NCBI GenBank assembly: GCA_026399835.1
Contig: JAPLQE010000067.1
Location: 1 to 64,000, forward strand
Length of the DNA stretch: 64,000 nt
Source: Burkholderiales bacterium
Lineage (GTDB): Bacteria > Pseudomonadota > Gammaproteobacteria > Burkholderiales > Burkholderiaceae_E
Direction of reading: 5' to 3'
Shown: positions 56,894 to 64,000 of the stretch, one piece after another
How positions within the stretch are numbered: position 1 is the stretch's first letter
Layout of the letters: each line of letters begins with the position of its first letter
The notes under the pieces: model-generated
Database searches by the model: none
What the model was told of the DNA's origin: nothing
Seen by the model: the letters and a program-made list of their open reading frames with translations, nothing else
Translations under genes and position numbers: made by a program

Positions 56894-59557
56894 TCAGCAG
56901 GTCGTGGTCGGTGTCGGTGTCGGTGTCGGTGTCGGTACCGGAACCGGTACGGGTACCGGCGTCGGCGCCGGCGGCGGAGTCGCCGGCTTCTCGTTCGTGG
57001 TCGTCGTCGGCGGCGGGGCCGGCGGCGGCGGCGTGGTCGGCGGCGGGGCCGGCGGTGGCGGCTCGACCGGCGGCGGCGGGGGCGGGGGCGGAGGCGGAGG
57101 CGGAGGCGGAGGCGGCGGGGGCGGGGGCGGCGGGGCCGGCGACGGATCGGCGATCTTGATCGACACCGCGGCCGGAACCGGCGGCGGGGCCGGCTGCTGG
57201 CTGGCGTCGCACCACAGGCCGAGGCCGTCGACCATGGCATCCGCCTGGTTCCGGGCCCGTCCGTACAGGCCGTTGGCGGGCACGTCCTGGCCGCAGGTCA
57301 TCCGCGGCTGGGCCGGTCCGGCGGCGGCGGCGGCCGGGGTGGTGGTGGTGTTGCCCAGGACATCGAGCGCCGTCGTGGTGCCGACCGTTCGGCCGTTTGC
57401 GCTCAACGGACGGCAGCGCGGCGTGATCGACGACACGTAGACGGACAGCGTGCTGTCGAAGCCGACGACGGCGGAATTCGCCGGGCACATCGACTGCGTC
57501 AGCGGCAGCTCCGTCGCAGTGGGAGGCCCGCCGGCGCGGACTGTGACGGTCCCGACGCCCTTGCCCAGCGCCGCGGGCGTGCCCGACCAGCGACCGTCGC
57601 CGGTAACCGCGACGCACATCGGCTCGACACGCCCGATGACCCGCCTGGACGGCGCGTCGATCACGGTCGTGGCCTTCACGCCCGCCACCACCTGCTCGGC
57701 CGGGCACTTCGCGTCGAGCACGTTCTCGCCGTTGATCGAGGTCTGCGCGAGGCCGCCCGACATCGGCGTCCAGCCGGCCAGCAGCACGGGCGCCGCGTCG
57801 GGCTCGATGCGCACGGTCGTCGCGAGCGACGGCGTGCCGCGATCGTCGAGCGCGAAGAGCATGTAGTAGCCGGGCGTCATCTCGGTGGAGGCGCGCGGCA
57901 GGGTGGCGTTCAGGCGGATCCGGTCGGCCAGCGTGGCGGTGGTGAACGGCACGTCGAAGAAGCGGCCCTCGAAGTTGGTCGTGTGCGTGACCGAGCCGTG
58001 CTTGATCAACGTCAGCTTGGAGACCGTGCGCTTGGACTCGACGTCGACCGTCATCGCCGCACCGACCGAGGCGACCTGCGGGGCGGCGAGCAGCCGCGGG
58101 CGCTCGGCCCAGCCGCCGGCTGGATCGAACAGGTACGGCGGATAGAAGATCTCGGCGTTGGTGTTGGTCAGCGGACCGGGCGCGCCACCACCGCCGACCA
58201 GCACCGTGCCGTCGGGCAGCAGCATGGCGATCGAGTGGTACAGGCGGGGCACGGCGCCGGCCGACAGCCGCGTGAACGCGCCGGTGGCTGGATCCCACAG
58301 GTCGGGCTCGAAGACGACGTCGACGAGTGCGTTTTCCTCGCCGCTGCCACCGGTCATCAACACCTTCCCGTTCGGCAGCACCGTCAGGAACGCATGCTGG
58401 CGGTACTGCGTCAGCGTGCCCGTCTGCGTGACCGTGGGCAGCGGCCCGTTGAAGTCCACGACCGCGGCGTACAGGCTGTCGCCGCCCGCCACCAAGACGC
58501 GACCGGGCCGATAGAGCGCGGACGCCGCGGTGTAGTTGCCAGCCAGCGCGACGTCGCCGAGCACGCCGTTCTGGTCGCGCACCTTGCCGACCGGCAGCAG
58601 GCCGGCCGGGGACAGGCGCCCGGCGCCGGCGGGATCGACGAAGAACATCCGCCGCTCCGCGTCCAGCCCGAAGATTCGGCCGTCACGTGCGAAGAAGTTG
58701 CGCGGGTACCAGTAGTTCAGCTGCTCGGGCGGGTAGACCGCGCCCGACAGCTGACGGATCGAACCGTCCACCGCGCGGACCTCGGGAAACGCATCGTACG
58801 CGTTGAAGCCGTCGCCGCCCGCACGTCCGCCGAGAATCATGATCTCGCCCGAGGGCATCATCGTCGGCGAGCCGTACCAGCGCGGCTGCGACATCTCCGG
58901 ACCGCGCACGAGGGTGTTGCCCTTCGGATCGAAGATGTTCGTGTTCGTCGAGCCGGTGTTGACCGTGGCACCCTGGACGTAGTTGTCGCCACCGGACAGG
59001 AACATCCGGCCGTCGTCCTCGGCGCGCGGCAGCACCATCTGCGCGCTGCAGAAGAGGTCCGTGCCGGTCTGGTTCGGCAGCAGCAGGTGGGCGCGATCGA
59101 GGTCGAGGCCGGCCTTGGGGTCCCAGACGTCGTACCAGAACATGCCGGTCTGGATGCCTTCCTTGCCCTTCGCGTTGCCCCGGTTGTCGTTCGTGCCGTA
59201 GGACATCACGCGGCCGTCGGCGAGCAGCGCCGCATGCAGCGGGATCAGGTTCCACGGGGCCACCGGCGACCAGGCGCCGTACAGATGCGCGTCGGCCGGC
59301 GGCGTACCCTCGCCGAGGCCCGGCACGGTGGCGCGCGGCTGCGCGCCCACCGCCTTCGAGCAGGTGCCCGGCGTCGTCGAGGGCGCGGGGGCCGACTGGG
59401 TGACCCCGGCGAGCGCGGTCGGCGCCGGCTCCGTCGCCCCGCCGCCGCCGCCGCAGGCCTGCAGCGCGATCGCCAGCACACCGGCGACCGATGCGACGCG
59501 CAGCACGCGGATGCCGGCATCTGACGACCTGGCGGAAGGCGACTCTGTGCTGCGCAT
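56894..59557 (-). CDS. Glyoxal/galactose-oxidase-like copper radical oxidase lipoprotein with polyproline tail
   Basis: 887 residues from the ATG at 59557. Lipoprotein signal with lipobox LQAC (Cys35) and poly-Gly after it. Kelch repeats (DGRVMSYG, SGEIMILGG, PGRVLVAGG, NGKVLMTGG, DGTVLVGGG) form a seven-blade propeller, followed by a DUF1929 domain (about 490-600). Radical copper site residues seem complete: Cys170 (LFCSAQ) and Tyr228 (RWYGS) for the thioether cofactor, Tyr440-His441 (RLYHS), His525 (VTHTT). An extra Cys-containing region (about 600-780) precedes a tail of about 22 consecutive prolines, Pro/Thr/Val repeats and a terminal Cys. Probably oxidises aldehydes or alcohols outside the cytoplasm, producing H2O2. 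A start at 59620 is possible. Confidence 0.82.
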   Translation of the reverse strand: MRSTESPSARSSDAGIRVLRVASVAGVLAIALQACGGGGGATEPAPTALAGVTQSAPAPSTTPGTCSKAVGAQPRATVPGLGEGTPPADAHLYGAWSPVAPWNLIPLHAALLADGRVMSYGTNDNRGNAKGKEGIQTGMFWYDVWDPKAGLDLDRAHLLLPNQTGTDLFCSAQMVLPRAEDDGRMFLSGGDNYVQGATVNTGSTNTNIFDPKGNTLVRGPEMSQPRWYGSPTMMPSGEIMILGGRAGGDGFNAYDAFPEVRAVDGSIRQLSGAVYPPEQLNYWYPRNFFARDGRIFGLDAERRMFFVDPAGAGRLSPAGLLPVGKVRDQNGVLGDVALAGNYTAASALYRPGRVLVAGGDSLYAAVVDFNGPLPTVTQTGTLTQYRQHAFLTVLPNGKVLMTGGSGEENALVDVVFEPDLWDPATGAFTRLSAGAVPRLYHSIAMLLPDGTVLVGGGGAPGPLTNTNAEIFYPPYLFDPAGGWAERPRLLAAPQVASVGAAMTVDVESKRTVSKLTLIKHGSVTHTTNFEGRFFDVPFTTATLADRIRLNATLPRASTEMTPGYYMLFALDDRGTPSLATTVRIEPDAAPVLLAGWTPMSGGLAQTSINGENVLDAKCPAEQVVAGVKATTVIDAPSRRVIGRVEPMCVAVTGDGRWSGTPAALGKGVGTVTVRAGGPPTATELPLTQSMCPANSAVVGFDSTLSVYVSSITPRCRPLSANGRTVGTTTALDVLGNTTTTPAAAAAGPAQPRMTCGQDVPANGLYGRARNQADAMVDGLGLWCDASQQPAPPPVPAAVSIKIADPSPAPPPPPPPPPPPPPPPPPPPPPPVEPPPPAPPPTTPPPPAPPPTTTTNEKPATPPPAPTPVPVPVPVPTPTPTPTPTTTC
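56908..57127. repeat. Low-complexity repeats encoding the Pro/Thr/Val tail of the copper oxidase
   Basis: GGTGTC-type hexamers (about 56908-56937) encode Thr-Pro pairs, and GGTACC/GGGTAC variants encode Val-Pro pairs. A nearly pure GGC/GGG/GGA block (about 57060-57127) encodes the polyproline run. The block is strongly G-rich on the plus strand and could form quadruplex structure. Confidence 0.85.
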
Positions 59558-59870
59558 GGCGTGTTGCGACCCGGATTGCTGATGGAGAGGTGAGCAAGGA
59601 GCTTGCAATGTCCGTGCCATCGCGGCGAGGACATCGTTCACGCAGGATATTCCGGACGTCTCGCCGGCATCCGCGTCGAAGGGCGCCGCCGAGTGTAAAG
59701 AAAAACCATCCAATCCTCGCACGCGCGGGATGATCTGGATCATGGGCCGGCCGGGGATCGGCCGTGCACGCGGGGGGCTCGGACACGGACCTCCCAAGGA
59801 TCCTGTAAGGCGCTTCGACACGCCCTTGCGGGCGACCCTCCTCCGGGCTGGTCGGTAGAATCCCGCCACC
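59558..59870. other. 313-bp divergent region between the copper oxidase and ilvA
   Basis: No gene seen. An A-rich patch (about 59695-59712) stands out in this GC-rich window and may hold the promoter of one of the two genes. The frame of the copper oxidase stays open through it but has no signal-peptide or family content. Confidence 0.5.
59856..59861 (+). promoter_or_regulatory. -10 hexamer TAGAAT of ilvA
   Basis: TAGAAT (5/6) ends 9 nt before the ATG at 59871, implying a leader of about zero to three bases. There is no Shine-Dalgarno between them. Confidence 0.4.
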
Positions 59871-61418
59871 ATGCCCACCGAATACCTGAAGCGGATCCTG
59901 ACCGCCCGCGTCTACGACGTCGCGCAGGAGACGCCGCTCGAGCCCGCACCGTGCCTGTCGCGCCGAGTCGGCAACATCGTGCTGCTCAAGCGGGAGGACC
60001 TGCAGCCGGTCTTCTCGTTCAAGCTGCGTGGCGCATACAACAAGATGGTCCGGCTGACTGCCGAGCAGCTCGCGCGCGGCGTGATCGCGGCCTCCGCGGG
60101 CAATCACGCGCAAGGTGTCGCGCTGTCCGCGCAGCGTCTCGGATGCCGCGCGGTGATCGTCATGCCGGTGACCACGCCGCAGGTCAAGATCGACGCCGTG
60201 CGCTCGCGCGGGGCCGAAGTGGTGCTGCACGGCGACTCGTACAGCGACGCGTTCCAGCACGCGACCGGGCTGCAGGCCCGCGACGGCCTGACCTTCGTGC
60301 ATCCGTTCGACGACCCCGACGTGATCGCCGGCCAGGGCACGGTGGCGATGGAGATCCTGCGCCAGCACCAGGGCCCGATCGACGCGATCTTCGTGGCGAT
60401 CGGCGGCGGCGGGCTGGCTGCGGGCATCGCCACCTACGTGAAGCAGCTGCGCCCCGAGGTCAAGGTGATCGGCGTGCAGACGACCGACTCGGATGCGATG
60501 GCGCGCTCGCTGGCCGCGGGGCATCGCATCGTGCTGCAGGACGTCGGCCTGTTCTCCGACGGCACCGCCGTCAAGCAGGTCGGCGAGGAGACCTTCCGGC
60601 TGTGCCGCGAGTTCCTCGACGAGGTGATCCTCGTCGACACCGATGCGGCCTGCGCGGCGATCAAGGACGTGTTCCAGGACACCCGCTCGATCCTGGAGCC
60701 GGCCGGCGCGCTCGCGATCGCCGGCGCCAAGGCCTGGATCGAGCGCGAATCGGCCGCGCAGGGCGCGCCGGTAACGGGGCGCACGCTCGTGGCGGTCGCC
60801 TGCGGCGCCAACATGAACTTCGACCGGCTGCGCTTCGTCTCCGAGCGGGCCGAGGTCGGCGAGCAGCGCGAGGCGGTCTTCGCGGTCACCATCCCCGAGG
60901 AGCGCGGCAGCTTCCGGCGCTTCTGCGAGCTGGTCGGGCCGCGCAACGTCACCGAGTTCAACTACCGGATCGCCGACGCGCGCGTTGCCCACGTGTTCGT
61001 CGGCGTGCAGGTGGCCGACCGCGGCGAGGCACGGGCGATCGCGGCGACCTTCGCCGAACACGGATTCGCGGCGCTGGACCTCACCGACGACGAGCTGGCC
61101 AAGCTCCACATCCGCCACCTGGTGGGCGGGCATTCGGCGCTGGCGCGCGACGAGCGCCTGTATCGCTTCGAGTTCCCCGAGCGCCCCGGGGCGCTGATGC
61201 GCTTCCTGACGAGCATGAGCCCGAACTGGAACATCTCGCTGTTCCACTACCGCAACCACGGCGCCGACTACGCCCGCATCCTGGTCGGCCTGCAGGTGCC
61301 GGCGGCCGACGGCGCGGTGCTGGACGCGTTCCTGCAGACCCTCGGATATCCCCACTGGGACGAGTCGCAGCACCCGGCGTATCGCCTGTTCCTTGCCGCG
61401 GGCGGCGAGTCGGACTGA
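59871..61418 (+). CDS. ilvA: Threonine ammonia-lyase (biosynthetic threonine dehydratase)
   Basis: 515-residue PLP enzyme converting threonine to 2-oxobutanoate, first step of isoleucine synthesis. PLP Lys in FSFKLRGAYNKM (about residue 51), SAGNHAQGVAL, and the Gly-rich phosphate loop GGGGLAAG. The C-terminal third holds two ACT-like regulatory modules (FAVTIPEERGSFRRFCELVG; RLYRFEFPERPGALMRFLTSM), as in the isoleucine-inhibited long form. Length matches (500-515). Confidence 0.93.
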   Translation: MPTEYLKRILTARVYDVAQETPLEPAPCLSRRVGNIVLLKREDLQPVFSFKLRGAYNKMVRLTAEQLARGVIAASAGNHAQGVALSAQRLGCRAVIVMPVTTPQVKIDAVRSRGAEVVLHGDSYSDAFQHATGLQARDGLTFVHPFDDPDVIAGQGTVAMEILRQHQGPIDAIFVAIGGGGLAAGIATYVKQLRPEVKVIGVQTTDSDAMARSLAAGHRIVLQDVGLFSDGTAVKQVGEETFRLCREFLDEVILVDTDAACAAIKDVFQDTRSILEPAGALAIAGAKAWIERESAAQGAPVTGRTLVAVACGANMNFDRLRFVSERAEVGEQREAVFAVTIPEERGSFRRFCELVGPRNVTEFNYRIADARVAHVFVGVQVADRGEARAIAATFAEHGFAALDLTDDELAKLHIRHLVGGHSALARDERLYRFEFPERPGALMRFLTSMSPNWNISLFHYRNHGADYARILVGLQVPAADGAVLDAFLQTLGYPHWDESQHPAYRLFLAAGGESD

Positions 61419-61551
61419 CCGCGGCACGGGCGATTCACGAGTTTTCACATACGACACGCCAGAATTCCACAGCGCGGGCGGCCTGCAACCGTTTCGGGAA
61501 GGTAAACCGAGCGGTTGCCCATCTCGGGCCCAATGGCTTTCGCTTCGCACC

Positions 61552-61640
61552 ATGCGGATCGCGATCATCGACGACGACACGGTGCTCTCCTCGAGCATCA
61601 CCTCCGCACTGGCACGAAACGGATGGGCGTGCCGGGCGGG
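61552..61640 (+). pseudogene. Response-regulator N-terminal fragment
   Basis: About 28 codons with a textbook receiver start (MRIAIIDDDTVLSSSITSALARNGW). Sequence then leaves this family within a few codons. No phospho-acceptor Asp, no output domain. First of four fragments in a row. Confidence 0.65.
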
Positions 61641-61642
61641 TC

Positions 61643-62076
61643 GGTGCCGACGGGCCGGGCGGCCTGCCCGCGCGCATCGAGACGCTGGCGGCGACGCTGC
61701 GCTTCGCACCGGTCGAGGGCGCTTCCGGCTATCGCGTCCAGCTCGCCCTGGACGAGGGCTTCACCCGGCTGCTCGCCGACACGCGCGGCCCGGCCCCCGA
61801 GGTGGCGGTGGTCACCCGGGAAGACGGCCCGCTCCACCTGAAGGTGCGCGCGGACTCGGCGATCGGCCTCGAAGGGCAGGCGTCGCTCGCCCGCCTCGAG
61901 GTCGCGGCCCGTCCCGAGCCGCCGCTGCCGATCCCCCCGGGCGAGCGCGCCGTGGTCTTCGAGCGCACGGTGGCGCTGTCCTGGGCCGATCCCGCCGGCA
62001 TCGCATCGTTCCGCGTCCAGGTCGCCGCCGACCCGGGTTTCGCGGCGCCCCCGTCGAGCTGCAGGACAGGCGCTGA
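61643..62076 (+). pseudogene. FecR/LysM-type protein C-terminal fragment
   Basis: From about 61643 one frame encodes IETLAATLRFAPVEGASGYRVQLALDEGF and, later, VALSWADPAGIASFRVQVAADPGF. These are the two fibronectin-like repeats at the end of FecR-domain proteins found beside CHASE2 sensor genes. After about 62045 the matching C-terminus (VELQDRR, stop at 62074-62076) is in another frame. The FecR and LysM parts are absent. A short deletion or frameshift lies near 62045. Confidence 0.65.
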
Positions 62077-62079
62077 CCG

Positions 62080-62490
62080 GTGGCGACCCCGGTCGCCCCG
62101 CCCCGCGCGGCCGCCCGCCGCGGTCCCTCCCGCGCGACGGTCGAATGGTGGGTGCTCGCCATGGTGCTGGTCGCGCTGGTGCTCGCCGTCGCCCACGCCA
62201 GCCGGCAACCCTCGCGCCAGCTGGTATCGCGGGTGGACGCGGCGCTCTCTCTACGACCTCGGCCTGTCGCCGTGAGCGAAGCCACCGCGCGACGAGGTGC
62301 TGATCGTCGCGATCGACGACGACAGCCTCGCGCAGGTCTGGCGCTGGCCGTGGCGGCGCGTGGTCACTGCGCAGCTGCTCGAGCCGCTGCAGGCCGGGGC
62401 GCCGCGGGCGATCGGCGTCGACCTGCTGCTGACCGAGCCCGCGGTCGGCGACGAACGGCTCGGCGCGGCCGTGGCCGGACCGGCACCGGG
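62080..62490 (+). pseudogene. CHASE2-domain protein N-terminal fragment
   Basis: GTG at 62080 begins a fragment with a membrane helix (VEWWVLAMVLVALVLAVAHA) and SRQLVSRVDAAL. A CT-repeat at about 62246-62255 shifts the frame into LYDLGLSP, an in-frame TGA follows (62273-62275), and the frame then continues as DEVLIVAIDDDSLAQVWRWPWRR and AIGVDLLLTEPAVGDERL, unmistakable CHASE2 sequence. It breaks off near 62490. Frameshift, nonsense codon and truncation make it non-functional. Confidence 0.7.
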
Positions 62491-62499
62491 CTGCAGCCG

Positions 62500-62923
62500 A
62501 GGCGCCCGCTCGAGCCGATCGCCCATCGGCTGCAGCGCCTGGAGAACGCCGCCGAGCGCGCCCTGCCGCTGCGACGCGAGCCTGGTGCGGCGGGCGCTGG
62601 TCAACCTCCTCGACAACGCGATGCGGGTGGCGCCCCCCGGCTCCGCGATCACGCTCGGCCTCGCGCGGCACGGTGACGGCTGGACCCTTTCGGTCACCGA
62701 CGGGGGCCCGGGCATCGACCCGGCCGACCGCGAGCGGATCTTCGAGCCCTGGTGGCGCGGCGCGACGGCCGACCCCTCTTCCGGCGCCGGGCTGGGCCTG
62801 GCGTTCGTGGCGACGGTCGCCGAGCGCCACGGCGGCCGGGCGCGGGCCCTCGCCGGCCCCGACGGTGGCGCCCGGATCGAACTTTGGCTTCCGGATGAAC
62901 CCGAGTTGCCCGAGCCGGGGTAG
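62500..62923 (+). pseudogene. Histidine kinase C-terminal (HATPase) fragment
   Basis: One frame gives RLENAAERALPLRR (about 62530-62580). After a frame change the next gives LVRRALVNLLDNAMRV (N box), VTDGGPGIDPADRERIFEPWW (G1) and GAGLGLAFVATVAERHGG (G2), ending at 62923. Only the ATP-binding half remains; sensor, HAMP and HisKA regions are gone. Fourth fragment of the collapsed locus. Confidence 0.7.
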
Positions 62924-62926
62924 ACT
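62921..62926 (+). promoter_or_regulatory. Possible -10 hexamer TAGACT of hemA
   Basis: TAGACT (4/6) overlaps the stop codon of the kinase fragment and lies 24 nt before the hemA ATG. Weak on its own. Confidence 0.25.
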
Positions 62927-62950
62927 TCGGGTGTCAACCCAGCCTGTCAC

Positions 62951-64000
62951 ATGCACCTGCTCACGCTCGGCCTGAACCACACCACCGCACCGCTGTCCCT
63001 GCGGGAGAAGGTGGCGTTTCCGGGCGACGCGCTGCGCGACGCCGTCGCCGACCTGCGCTCGCAGCTGCGCACGCTCGTGCCGGAAACCGCGATCCTGTCC
63101 ACCTGCAACCGGACCGAGATCTACTGCGCCACCCCCGACCCGCGCGACGCGCAGGCCGCGATCGCCGGCTGGATGGCCCACCGCAACCAGATCGGCGCGA
63201 GCGCGCAGCTCACCGAGCACCTCTACGCCCGGCCCGACGACCAGGCCGTGCGGCACGCCTTCCGCGTCGCCTCCGGGCTCGACTCGATGGTGCTCGGCGA
63301 GCCGCAGATCCTCGGCCAGATGAAGGATGCCGCGCGCGTCGCGCAGGAGGCCGATGCGCTCGGCACCCACCTGCACCAGCTCTTCCAGCGCACCTTCGCG
63401 GTCGCCAAGGACGTGCGCAGCCAGACCGAGATCGGTGCGCATTCGGTGTCGATGGCCGCCGCCGCCGTGCGGCTCGCGCAGCGCCTGTTCGAGGACCTGC
63501 GCGAGACCTCGGTGCTGTTCGTCGGCGCCGGCGAGATGATCGAGCTGGCGGCGGCGCACTTCGTTGCCCAGCACCCGAAGCGCATCACCGTCGCCAACCG
63601 GACCGCCGAACGCGCCGAGAAGGTCGCCCAGCGCTTCGGCGGACGCTCGCTTCGGCTGGCCGACCTGCCCGAGACCCTCGCCGAGCACGACATCGTCGTC
63701 TCGTGCACCGCCAGTTCGCTGCCGATCATCGGCCTCGGCATGGTCGAGCGCGCGCTGAAGGCGCGCCGCCGCAAGCCGATCTTCATGATCGACCTCGCCG
63801 TGCCCCGCGACATCGAGCCCGAGGTCGCGCGGCTCGACGACGTCTTCCTCTACACGGTCGACGACCTCGGCAAGCTGGTGCAGACCGGGCTCGAGAACCG
63901 CCAGGCCGCGGTCGCGCAGGCCGAGGTGATCATCGAGAACCGGGTCGGCGCGTTCATGAACTGGCTGGGCTCGCGCCAGGCCGTGCCGTCGATCCGTACG
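62951..64000 (+). CDS. hemA: Glutamyl-tRNA reductase (3' end cut by window edge)
   Basis: First 350 codons of an enzyme normally 415-435 residues long. It reduces glutamyl-tRNA to glutamate-1-semialdehyde, the first step of tetrapyrrole synthesis. Starts [23 protein letters not shown]. The catalytic Cys is in STCNRTEIY, and the substrate motif is [15 protein letters not shown]. The NADPH-domain glycine motif reads FVGAGEM and [14 protein letters not shown] follows. The dimerisation helix begins near the end ([13 protein letters not shown]). Frame open at base 64000. Confidence 0.95.
   Translation, partial: MHLLTLGLNHTTAPLSLREKVAFPGDALRDAVADLRSQLRTLVPETAILSTCNRTEIYCATPDPRDAQAAIAGWMAHRNQIGASAQLTEHLYARPDDQAVRHAFRVASGLDSMVLGEPQILGQMKDAARVAQEADALGTHLHQLFQRTFAVAKDVRSQTEIGAHSVSMAAAAVRLAQRLFEDLRETSVLFVGAGEMIELAAAHFVAQHPKRITVANRTAERAEKVAQRFGGRSLRLADLPETLAEHDIVVSCTASSLPIIGLGMVERALKARRRKPIFMIDLAVPRDIEPEVARLDDVFLYTVDDLGKLVQTGLENRQAAVAQAEVIIENRVGAFMNWLGSRQAVPSIRT

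Overview
The window is very GC-rich and gene-dense. It looks like chromosomal sequence of a betaproteobacterium of the order Burkholderiales. The reasons are two Bug/TctC-type solute receptors, the DUF971-ubiE-Tim44-ubiJ cluster, a giant DUF3683 FAD/Fe-S oxidoreductase, a fused MrpAB antiporter and a feruloyl-CoA-synthase-type ligase. I saw no rRNA, tRNA, IS element, prophage or CRISPR array. Because of the GC content almost every gene has a long antisense or shifted shadow frame; these are left out.

Layout. 1-2691 (minus): EamA transporter, TauD-type dioxygenase, Bug receptor (cut by the window edge). 2828-4591: SDR facing a pirin. 5031-9145: periplasmic binding protein directly followed by a large hybrid histidine kinase whose reading frame is broken at a poly-C run. 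9191-12427: exported methyltransferase-like protein, MscS remnant, AI-2E permease, LpxR-type lipid A deacylase. 12424-14268: Uup-type ABC-F ATPase. 14385-21425 (plus): CaCA exchanger followed by a complete Mrp antiporter operon (A/B fused, C, D, E, F, G). 21448-25883: unknown protein with a (Thr-His)/(Thr-Gly) tail, GGDEF-EAL protein, HNH nuclease, asparaginase. 25942-28914 (minus): DUF971, UbiE, Tim44-like protein, UbiJ. 28983-32388 (minus): SDR, metallophosphoesterase, unknown protein with a possible PilZ-like end. 32742-42667 (plus): TetR regulator, then an eight-gene operon of a CUT1-type ABC importer, a three-subunit molybdenum hydroxylase and a 3-hydroxyisobutyrate-dehydrogenase-like enzyme. 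42686-44689: second Bug receptor and an SGNH lipoprotein. 44859-49917: coiled-coil protein and a CoA-ligase / acyl-CoA dehydrogenase / DUF6285 / phosphotransferase operon. 50131-56818: lipase-like lipoprotein, truncated SDR, DUF3683 oxidoreductase, VTT membrane protein. 56894-61418: glyoxal-oxidase-like copper radical lipoprotein and threonine dehydratase. 61552-62923: a collapsed relict of a signalling locus. 62951-end: hemA (partial).

Most interesting points. (1) Two matching 20-bp palindromes, one ahead of the TetR gene and one covering the predicted -35 box of the importer/Mo-hydroxylase operon, give a self-consistent regulatory circuit for an uncharacterised uptake-and-oxidation system. 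(2) A string of four gene fragments (response regulator, FecR-type, CHASE2, histidine kinase) lies in 1.4 kb in the order expected of an ancestral locus; with the MscS and SDR remnants this points to decay by deletion, or to assembly errors. (3) Several genes start 6-11 nt after a good -10 hexamer, suggesting leaderless or very short-leader mRNAs. (4) In-frame hexanucleotide repeats build low-complexity protein ends in three unrelated genes.
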